This document shows, in pieces, positions 7,311 through 12,988 of a stretch of DNA of 13,943 nucleotides. The translations under genes and the position numbers were made by a program. Positions within the stretch are counted from its first letter, which is position 1. Each line of letters starts with the position of its first letter. The stretch spans positions 1 through 13,943 of the forward strand of contig JAPLJY010000137.1 in the NCBI GenBank assembly GCA_026388345.1. Reading direction: 5' to 3'. Source of the DNA: Deltaproteobacteria bacterium. Lineage in GTDB: Bacteria > Desulfobacterota > Syntrophia > Syntrophales > UBA5619. The notes below the pieces were generated by a model, which was not told the origin of the DNA, searched no databases, and was given only the letters and a program-made list of their open reading frames with translations.

Positions 7311-8576
7311 TTGGAAAACGTCGTGATTCTCGGTTGCGCCCGGACGTCCATCGGCGGCTATGGCGGCGCGCTTAAAAACGTCCCCGTCTACCGTCTGGGA
7401 AGCCTGGTCCTTGCGGAGGCGGCAAAGAGGGCGGGTATCGATCCCGGCATGGTCGACGATGTGATCATGGGCTCCTCCTACCAGAACGGGGAATGCGCCA
7501 ACGGGGCCAGGATGGCCGTTCTCGACGCCGGCTGGCCCGATACGGTTCCCGGCGTGGTCCTCGACCGGCGCTGCTGCTCCGGATTGGAATCGATCTTTTA
7601 CGGCGCCATGCAGATTCAGACGGGCAACGCCGAGATCGTCATCGCCGGCGGCATGGAGAGCATGAGCCAAGCGGAACTTTACATCCCCGGCGATATCAAG
7701 TGGGGGCTTGGCGGGAAAAACCACGACAAATACGGTTTCATGCCCCGGGGACACGGGGCCCTCGCCATGTGGGGGATCCCCCTTTATGACCGGATCCAGC
7801 GGGCGCGTGTCATGTCCCAGCCCATCGGGCGTTACGGCGAACTGAGTTCCATGATGGCCTGGGCGGAGGAGGCCGCCAGAAGAGAGAGGATTACCCGCGA
7901 AGAGGCGGATCGGTGGGCCTTCAGGAGCCATCGGCGGGCAGTCGCGGCCCAGGAGGACGGCAGGTTTACCCAGGAGATCGTGCCCGTCCCCGTAGGCTCG
8001 GGGAAGAGCGGAGAAACCATCTTTTTCGATACCGACGAAGGCCCCCGCAAAGAGACGACCCTGGAAAAGCTCGCGAAAATGAAGCCAGTCAATGAGGGCG
8101 GCGTCTGCACCGCCGGCAATTCCTCATCGGAAAACGACGGCGCGGCCGCCATCGTCCTGGCCTCGGAGAAAAGGGCCGGGGAACTCGGCTTGAGGCCCCT
8201 GGCCTGTTTCCGCGCCGGGGCCGTCGCAGCGACGGATCCGACCCTGACCTATCCGGCCGTGCCGGCCGCCGTCGGGAAGGCCCTGCGGAAGATCGGCATC
8301 GCCATCGGACAGATGGATCTCATCGAGATCCAGGAGGCATTCGCCGTGCAGTGCCTGGCCGACGCCAGGCTCTCAGGTCTGACCGATGAAGAGATGGAGA
8401 CCAAGGTGAACGTGAACGGATCGGGTATTTCTCTGGGACACCCCATCGGGGCTACGGGGACGATACGGCTGACGACGCTGATCCATGAAATGATCAGACG
8501 GGACAGCCGGTACGGCCTGGAGACAATCTGCGGCGGCGGCGGCCAGGGCATCTGCCTGGTCGTGGAACGGAGATAA
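7311..8576 (+). CDS. Thiolase family acetyl-CoA acyltransferase
   Basis: Cleaves a 3-ketoacyl-CoA with CoA, or condenses two acyl-CoAs. The 421 residues are slightly longer than the usual 390-400. The nucleophilic cysteine is C88 in RRCCSGLES, H377 lies in GHPIGATGT, and C407 in ICGGGGQG completes the cysteine/histidine set. Two positions differ from the common pattern: a second cysteine (C89) replaces the usual small residue after the nucleophile, and Q341 in EIQEAFA stands where most thiolases have Asn or His. Both occur together in a deltaproteobacterial subgroup, as far as I recall. Translation starts at TTG, chosen because GGAGGAG lies four to five bases upstream and the protein then begins with the normal MENVVILGCARTSIG. 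It lies 57 bases after the dehydrogenase and is probably in its operon. Confidence 0.92.
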   Translation: MENVVILGCARTSIGGYGGALKNVPVYRLGSLVLAEAAKRAGIDPGMVDDVIMGSSYQNGECANGARMAVLDAGWPDTVPGVVLDRRCCSGLESIFYGAMQIQTGNAEIVIAGGMESMSQAELYIPGDIKWGLGGKNHDKYGFMPRGHGALAMWGIPLYDRIQRARVMSQPIGRYGELSSMMAWAEEAARRERITREEADRWAFRSHRRAVAAQEDGRFTQEIVPVPVGSGKSGETIFFDTDEGPRKETTLEKLAKMKPVNEGGVCTAGNSSSENDGAAAIVLASEKRAGELGLRPLACFRAGAVAATDPTLTYPAVPAAVGKALRKIGIAIGQMDLIEIQEAFAVQCLADARLSGLTDEEMETKVNVNGSGISLGHPIGATGTIRLTTLIHEMIRRDSRYGLETICGGGGQGICLVVERR

Positions 8577-8631
8577 AAAGGGGAAATGAAGCTGTTTCAC
8601 AAGACAATCCATTGTAACGAGGGATAAAGCG

Positions 8632-8819
8632 GTGAACTTCGCACTGACGAAAGAACAGTTGAATGCCACCCGTTTGGGCTGTTCCGCTATTCCGACGAGT
8701 ATCCCTGCGGCCGCTTTCTCAGGGATTCCAAACAATTCGAAACCCTGGAGGGTACCTCCAACATGCACACCATGATCGTCGCCAACGCCGCCCTGGGATA
8801 CGCCCCGAACCGGGTCTGA
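8632..8819 (+). pseudogene. Acyl-CoA dehydrogenase reduced to its two ends
   Basis: A GTG at 8632 opens VNFALTKEQL, the standard first residues of an acyl-CoA dehydrogenase. Within about 40 bases the reading switches frame to the last ~49 codons of such an enzyme. From 8673 it reads FGLFRYSDEYPCGRFLRDSK, then QFETLEGTSNMHTMIVANAA and LGYAPNRV before TGA (8817-8819). LEGTSNMH is the C-terminal flavoprotein motif containing the position of the catalytic glutamate in many members. A normal enzyme has about 380-400 residues, so roughly a kilobase of the middle is missing and the two ends are out of frame. No functional protein is possible. It sits 55 bases after the thiolase, where an intact dehydrogenase would complete a beta-oxidation set. 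A misassembly could give the same picture. Confidence 0.75.
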
Positions 8820-8825
8820 GGTTCA

Positions 8826-9821
8826 TTGTCCGGAGAGCATGTAAACATCGTTTTCGACGGATTGCACCACACCGCCAGGATGCAGCAGGAGACGACCAGC
8901 CTTCCCCAGGACCTGGTCAGCCTGGCCGTTCTTCCCCTCTGCCACTCCTTCGGCATCGCCACGATGAACGGCGCCTTCCTTCGTTTCCAGGGGAAGGTTA
9001 TCGTCCTTAGGTCCTTCAACCTGGAACAGTTGTTCTCCTTCATCGAGAAGTACAAGGTGATGAGCCTTCCCGCCGTGCCCACCATGTACGTCTTTATGCT
9101 TCTTTACCCAGATGCCGCAAAATTCGACATCCGTTCCATGAGGTACTTTATCAGCGGTTCGGCGCCCCTGGCGGCGGCGACCTGGAAGCAGTTCAAGGAA
9201 AAATTCGGCTACGAAATCGCCGAAGGATGGGGCCTAACCGAAGCGGGGGCCAACAATGCCACCAATCCCCTGGACGGCATTAAAAAGCTGGGGTCCATCG
9301 GCCTGCCCATGAAGGGGATGGAGATGAAGATCTTTGATGACGACGACCGTGAACTGCCGCAGGGTCAGCAGGGGGAAATCGTCATCCGGAGTCCCATGGT
9401 GATGAAGGGTTACTGGAATAACCCCGAGATGACGGCCGAGGTCATCCGGAACGGCTGGCTCCATACCGGCGATGTCGGTTACGTCGATGAGGGTGGCTAT
9501 TTCTTCATCACGGACCGCAAGAAGGACATCATCAAGGGAGGCGAGAACATCTCCCCGCGGCCGATCGAGGAGGTCCTCTTCAGCCACCCCAAAATCTCGG
9601 AGGCGGCCGTCATCGGGATCAAGGATGCCGTCTATGGAGGGGACATCAAGGCCTTCGTCGTGCTGAAGCGGGGGCAAACGGCGACACCCGGGGAGATCAT
9701 GGATTTCTGCAAAACAAAGTTCAACAGCTTCCGCGTACCCAGGGAAATTGCCGTCGTGCCCGCTCTTCCCAAAACCCTCGTCGGCAAAATCCTCAAGAAA
9801 GAATTGAGGAAACTGCAATAA
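8826..9821 (+). CDS. N-terminally truncated acyl-CoA ligase (AMP-forming), probably a pseudogene
   Basis: Encodes the C-terminal two thirds of a class I adenylate-forming acyl-CoA ligase. Present are LPLCHSFGIATMNGA (36-50), SGSAPL (110-115), EGWGLTEAG (133-141), HTGDVGYVDEGGYF (213-226), DRKKDIIKGGENISP (230-244) and the C-terminal PKTLVGKILKKEL (315-327) with the expected lysine K321. Missing is everything up to and including the phosphate-binding SSGTTGxPKG loop; the first residues (SGEHVNIVFDGLHH) correspond to the stretch just after it in intact relatives, which have about 500 residues. The only available start is a TTG six bases after the dehydrogenase remnant's stop, with no convincing ribosome binding site. 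Without the loop it should not form an acyl-adenylate. The frame is otherwise undamaged, so the loss is recent or an assembly artefact. Confidence 0.8.
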   Translation: MSGEHVNIVFDGLHHTARMQQETTSLPQDLVSLAVLPLCHSFGIATMNGAFLRFQGKVIVLRSFNLEQLFSFIEKYKVMSLPAVPTMYVFMLLYPDAAKFDIRSMRYFISGSAPLAAATWKQFKEKFGYEIAEGWGLTEAGANNATNPLDGIKKLGSIGLPMKGMEMKIFDDDDRELPQGQQGEIVIRSPMVMKGYWNNPEMTAEVIRNGWLHTGDVGYVDEGGYFFITDRKKDIIKGGENISPRPIEEVLFSHPKISEAAVIGIKDAVYGGDIKAFVVLKRGQTATPGEIMDFCKTKFNSFRVPREIAVVPALPKTLVGKILKKELRKLQ

Positions 9822-9850
9822 CACGCCCATGAACTTTACCACCCTCTCTC

Positions 9851-9973
9851 GCCGGCCTGCCCGGAGGGTTTGTTAAGATCCCTTCGGGCAGGTCCCGGCG
9901 GCGTACCGGAACGGACACCTGCCGGCAAGAGGTTATGCAGGCGCGATGGACCGGGAAGGCGGGTCGGCTGCTG
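9851..9973. repeat. Hairpin-rich trailer, copy A (degenerate)
   Basis: A diverged copy of the trailer that follows purH at 11431-11582. A long imperfect inverted repeat, left arm about 9851-9868 (GCCGGCCTGCCCGGAGGG) and right arm about 9880-9898 (CCCTTCGGGCAGGTCCCGG), is followed by a weaker CCTGC/GCAGG pair. It lies between the convergent ligase and purH remnant. Relative to copy B it lacks 31 bases, the segment between two GCAGGCG direct repeats that includes most of hairpin four. It has no T-tract, so it is not a classical terminator, though the stem could still slow transcription from either side. Confidence 0.6.
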
Positions 9974-10168
9974 TCAGTGTTTGAAGGCCCTCTGGCCCGT
10001 CAGGACCATGGTCTCCCCCTGCTTGACAAACCAGCCAAAGAGGAGGTCCTCCATTTCCCGCACGGTCGGCGGCCGCTCGATCCTGTAGGTTTTGCCGTTG
10101 TGGGTGGTTTCGGTAAGCATCAGGTCCCGCGCGCCCTTGACCTTGGTGAGCGGAGACTGCAGGACGAG
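9974..10168 (-). pseudogene. Internally deleted duplicate of the purH (AICAR transformylase) 3' part
   Basis: Duplicates two separated parts of the intact purH at 11583-12872. It reads QSPLTKVKGARDLMLTETTH then NGKTYRIERPPTVREMED, continues LLFGWFVKQG, then jumps directly to ETMVLTGQRAFKH and stop. Against the intact gene, the 48 residues before the jump carry about six substitutions, and DNA identity there is about nine in ten by eye. The jump removes 393 bases (131 codons, in frame) lying between two GGTCACCCCC repeats of the intact copy (11619-11628 and 12012-12021, plus-strand notation). Homology stops near 10168. The frame can be extended to an ATG at 10234, but that reads through the SMP-30 terminator and is not a credible gene. 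It lacks the N-terminal half including the active-site KHxNPCG. Confidence 0.85.
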
Positions 10169-10181
10169 GCAGGGAGAAGCT

Positions 10182-10215
10182 AAAAAACCGGGGAGCGCGG
10201 CTTTGCGCTCCCCGG
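10182..10215 (-). terminator. Rho-independent terminator of the SMP-30 gene
   Basis: On the minus strand an 11-base-pair perfect stem, CCGGGGAGCGC (10215-10205) pairing with GCGCTCCCCGG (10198-10188) around a six-base loop, is followed directly by six T (10187-10182). It lies 35 bases past the stop of the SMP-30-like gene and separates it from the purH remnant. Confidence 0.9.
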
Positions 10216-10249
10216 GCTGGTGAGAAACAGACATGCAGAAACAGAATGC

Positions 10250-11278
10250 CTATCCCAGGGTCGCACCCTCGGTCTCGGTGTACAGCGAATATAGGGAGGT
10301 GGTTCCCGTCATGAACAGGCGGTTCCGGTTCGGACCGCCGAAGCAGAGGTTCGCCACCCGCTCGGGCGTATTGATCATCCCGATCTGCTTCCCGTCGGGG
10401 GCATAGATCGCCACGCCGTCTTTCCCCTCGCCGCCGCCCATGCCTACCCAGAGATTGCCGTCCCGATCGCAGCGCATACCGTCCGACGCCATCGGCCCGT
10501 TGGTGGTGAAGACCCGGGAGTTGGTCAACTTGGTTCCGTTGGCCGTCACATCATAGACGCGAATCTGGCGCGGGTTGGTCCGGGCCTCGATGATGTAGAG
10601 CATGGATTCATCGGGGGAGAAGCAAAGGCCGTTCGGCCCCTTGATGTCGTTCGCCACCATGGCGACCTGCTTGGTCTTCGCATCCCAGCGGTAGACGTCC
10701 CACGGCAGGAGCGGTTTGGCCTTGATCCCCTCGTAGTGTCCGCCGATGCCAAAGGGGGGATCGGTAAACCAGATGGAGTCGTCCTTCTTCACGACCACGT
10801 CGTTCGGCGAGTTGAACTGCTTGCCGTCGAACTTGTCGCAAATGACCGTGATGGTTCCGTCATACTCGGTCCGGGTGATCCGCCGGCCTCCGCCGTGCTC
10901 GGCGGTGATCAGACGCCCCTGGTTGTCGCGGGCGTTCCCGTTCCCAAAGTTCGAGGGCTGACGGAAGACCGTGACCTGCTTCGACTGTTCGTCGTATTTC
11001 AGCATCCGGTTGTTGGGGATGTCGCTAAAGATCACACAGCGCTGGTCCCCAAACCAGACCGGCCCCTCCGCCCACATGGCGCCGGTCCACAACCGCTCGA
11101 CTTTCGCCAACGAGATTCGGTACTTTGCAAATCGGTCATCGAGCACCTGGACGAGCGCATCCGGCAGGCGGACACCCTCGGTGCCGGTCCAACGATCGGC
11201 CCGGACCTTCCCCGGGACCATGGCCAATGTGGCGGCCGCCCCGGCCGCCGTGAGAAATGTTCGCCTCGAGAGATCCAT
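10250..11278 (-). CDS. Tat-exported SMP-30/gluconolactonase-like beta-propeller protein
   Basis: A 342-residue SMP-30/gluconolactonase/LRE family protein, probably a periplasmic lactonase or related hydrolase. Residues 1-28 form a Tat signal peptide: SRRTFLT, then a moderately hydrophobic AAGAAATLAMV and an A-x-A-like cleavage region near VRA. The six-bladed propeller shows the family's metal ligands: E71 in AEGPVWFG, N216 in GPNGLCFSPDE and D266 in ASDGMRCDRDG; N159 in NSPNDVVV and FTDPPFG (171-177) are also typical. The substrate is not readable; sugar lactones are the textbook case, but many members act on other lactones or esters. The start is fixed by AAAGGAGGAAA seven bases upstream. 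It is monocistronic, with its own promoter candidate and strong terminator, and sits between the two purH copies. Confidence 0.88.
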   Translation of the reverse strand: MDLSRRTFLTAAGAAATLAMVPGKVRADRWTGTEGVRLPDALVQVLDDRFAKYRISLAKVERLWTGAMWAEGPVWFGDQRCVIFSDIPNNRMLKYDEQSKQVTVFRQPSNFGNGNARDNQGRLITAEHGGGRRITRTEYDGTITVICDKFDGKQFNSPNDVVVKKDDSIWFTDPPFGIGGHYEGIKAKPLLPWDVYRWDAKTKQVAMVANDIKGPNGLCFSPDESMLYIIEARTNPRQIRVYDVTANGTKLTNSRVFTTNGPMASDGMRCDRDGNLWVGMGGGEGKDGVAIYAPDGKQIGMINTPERVANLCFGGPNRNRLFMTGTTSLYSLYTETEGATLG

Positions 11279-11334
11279 AGCTGTTTCCTCCTTTGATTGA
11301 ATTGATTGATAAGAACTTTATTTAGCGTATGATG

Positions 11335-11364
11335 AGGCTACGAACAGGTGCCTTGGAATGTCAA
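11335..11364 (-). promoter_or_regulatory. Candidate promoter of the SMP-30 gene
   Basis: On the minus strand a perfect TTGACA (11364-11359) is followed after 18 bases by a weak TAGCCT (11340-11335), about 57 bases before the start codon. The -35 is convincing; the -10 matches only at the outer positions. Confidence 0.35.
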
Positions 11365-11375
11365 GGAAAATCTAT

Positions 11376-11389
11376 CACAACCTGTTGTG
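11376..11389. promoter_or_regulatory. Inverted repeat upstream of the SMP-30 promoter (operator candidate)
   Basis: CACAAC-CT-GTTGTG is a perfect six-base inverted repeat with a two-base centre. On the minus strand it lies about 12 bases upstream of the TTGACA, a position suited to an activator or repressor dimer. No regulator gene is adjacent. A chance palindrome of this size is possible. Confidence 0.3.
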
Positions 11390-11430
11390 TCGAGAGATGA
11401 GGCCATTCTCAACCGTCTTTGACCGAATAG

Positions 11431-11582
11431 CCGGGACCTGCCCGGAAGGGTGATCCCTTCGGGCAGGTCCCGCGGAGTGCCGGAACGGGCACTCGCCTGC
11501 AAGAGGTTATGCAGGCGATCCCGCAGGCGGCAGGGATCGCCGCAGGCGCGATGGACCGGGAAGGCGGCCCGGCCCAAGGATG
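11431..11582. repeat. Cluster of four hairpins downstream of purH, copy B
   Basis: Four inverted repeats follow one another. H1: GGGACCTGCCCGGAAGGG (11433-11450) with its near-complement at 11455-11471, loop TGAT, one-base bulge. H2: AGTGCC (11476-11481) with GGCACT (11488-11493). H3: CGCCTGCA (11494-11501) with TGCAGGCG (11510-11517). H4: GGCGATCCC (11514-11522) with GGGATCGCC (11533-11541); H3 and H4 overlap and are mutually exclusive. No T-tract follows on the minus strand. The block begins right after the purH stop, and a diverged copy trails the purH remnant at 9851. It could be a transcript-end structure, a REP-like element or a structured RNA. Confidence 0.6.
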
Positions 11583-12872
11583 TCAGTGTTTGAAGGCCCT
11601 CTGGCCCGTCAGGACCATGGTCACCCCCGCCTCGTTGCATGCCTCGATGATTTCCCAATCCCGCATGGAACCGCCGGGCTGGACCACGGCGGTCACCCCC
11701 TGCCTAATCCCCACATCCACGCCGTCCCGGAAAGGAAAGAAGGCATCCGAAACCATCGCCGCGCCATCGAGACCTCCCCGTGCGGCCTTGGTTTCGGCAT
11801 CGATCCGGTCCTTTTCCTCCTTCGGGCGGGTCCCCTTCTCGATGGCCAGTTCGAGATCCTTGTAGGGAATGCCGTACCGATCGAAGCACAGGGCGTCGGC
11901 ATATTTCTGGTAGGCCTTATAGACCGCGATTTCAGCCACCCCGACGCGGTCCTGTTCGCCCGTACCGATCCCGACGGTGCATCCATCCTTGACGTAGAGC
12001 ACCGAATTGGAGGTCACCCCCTGCTCGACAAACCAGCCGAAGAGGAGGTCCTCCATTTCCCGCGCGGTCGGCGGCCGCTCGATTCGGTAGGTCTTGCCGT
12101 TGTAAGTGGTTTCGGCAAGCATCAAGTCCGCCGCGCCTTTGACCTTGTTGAGCGGCGACTGCTGGACGATGATGCCCCCGTCGATCAGGGACTTGATATC
12201 CACAAAACGCCGGGACAGGTAATCCGTCAGGCGGTCGATCTGCGCCAGTTGGATGATCCGCAGACTGGCCCGCCCCTTGAGAATCTTCAGCGTCCCCTCC
12301 TCGTAATCCGGGGCGCCGACGACCTCCAGGTAGTTCTCGGAGATGAGGGCCGCCGTTTCCTTGTCCACCGGCCGGTTCAGGACCAGGCAGCCGCCGAAGG
12401 CCGCGATCCGGTCCGCACGGTTCGCCCGCCGGTAGGCCTCCGCGAGGGTCCCGCCGTAAGCGACGCCGCAGGGATTGTTGTGTTTCAGGATGGCCGCAGC
12501 GGGTTTGCCCATGAGGTACTTCATGATGTTCAGGCCGTTGTCCAAATCGGTCAGGTTGGTCTTACCGGGATGCTTCCCCTCCTGAAGCATGTCCTCCTCC
12601 CGAATGGCGCTGACCAGACCGTTGTTCGGGTCGATGAAACGGCAGCCCCCCAGGATCAGGTTTCCACCCACCAGCTCGTACAGCGCGGCTTCCTGGCCCG
12701 GATTTTCTCCGTAGCGAAGACCCTTTTCGATGAGCTCGCCCGACTTTGCATCGGGAAACTTCCAGGTCCGCTTCCGATAGATGAGTGCCTGATCGCCGAA
12801 GGTCATGCGCAGGGAATCGGGAAAGTGGTCTTCCATCACGGTTCGGTACATTTTCTTCAAGTCTTCGGCCAT
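11583..12872 (-). CDS. purH: Stand-alone AICAR transformylase (PurH formyltransferase domain only)
   Basis: Transfers a formyl group from 10-formyltetrahydrofolate to AICAR, the next-to-last step of purine synthesis (EC 2.1.2.3). The 429 residues cover only the transformylase domain; the N-terminal IMP cyclohydrolase (MGS-like) domain of the usual ~520-residue PurH is absent, so cyclisation of FAICAR must be done elsewhere. Motifs: RYGENPGQ (53-60; usually RYGENPHQ), LKHNNPCG with the catalytic Lys-His pair (K130, H131), SDAFFPFRDGVD (375-386), VVQPGGSMRDWE (397-408) and the C-terminal VLTGQRAFKH. I chose the ATG at 12872 because AAAGGAG (12884-12878) lies five bases upstream; the 36 extra codons to 12980 look non-coding. 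A partial copy lies at 9974-10168. The 447-codon plus-strand frame opposite is an antisense shadow. Confidence 0.9.
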   Translation of the reverse strand: MAEDLKKMYRTVMEDHFPDSLRMTFGDQALIYRKRTWKFPDAKSGELIEKGLRYGENPGQEAALYELVGGNLILGGCRFIDPNNGLVSAIREEDMLQEGKHPGKTNLTDLDNGLNIMKYLMGKPAAAILKHNNPCGVAYGGTLAEAYRRANRADRIAAFGGCLVLNRPVDKETAALISENYLEVVGAPDYEEGTLKILKGRASLRIIQLAQIDRLTDYLSRRFVDIKSLIDGGIIVQQSPLNKVKGAADLMLAETTYNGKTYRIERPPTAREMEDLLFGWFVEQGVTSNSVLYVKDGCTVGIGTGEQDRVGVAEIAVYKAYQKYADALCFDRYGIPYKDLELAIEKGTRPKEEKDRIDAETKAARGGLDGAAMVSDAFFPFRDGVDVGIRQGVTAVVQPGGSMRDWEIIEACNEAGVTMVLTGQRAFKH

Positions 12873-12988
12873 GTCGTCTCCTTTTTCGTTGAAAGTCCCC
12901 GGTATTCTCGCAGTCTCTTGTAAGGCATAAATGCGCCGGAAATCAAATGAAAATTTGTACCCGTTCAACCCGGGACACACATGTTGCT

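Noticed and set aside
8663..9010. A 115-codon plus-strand frame across the dehydrogenase/ligase junction
   Set aside because: Out of frame with both recognisable proteins and arginine/proline-rich; a shadow.
9870..10183. Small plus-strand frames between the ligase and the SMP-30 gene
   Set aside because: Antisense to the purH remnant and the trailer repeat; no ribosome binding site or protein-like composition.
9974..10234. An 86-residue small gene with its own ATG
   Set aside because: Its first 20-odd codons read through the SMP-30 terminator stem and the rest is a deleted copy of purH.
11433..11471. H1 as a rho-independent terminator for purH
   Set aside because: The stem is strong but no run of T follows on the minus strand, and further hairpins are stacked beside it.
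11580..12923. A 447-codon plus-strand frame opposite purH
   Set aside because: Antisense shadow of a GC-rich gene: proline-, arginine- and aspartate-rich composition, no known motif, and the minus strand has all AICAR-transformylase motifs.
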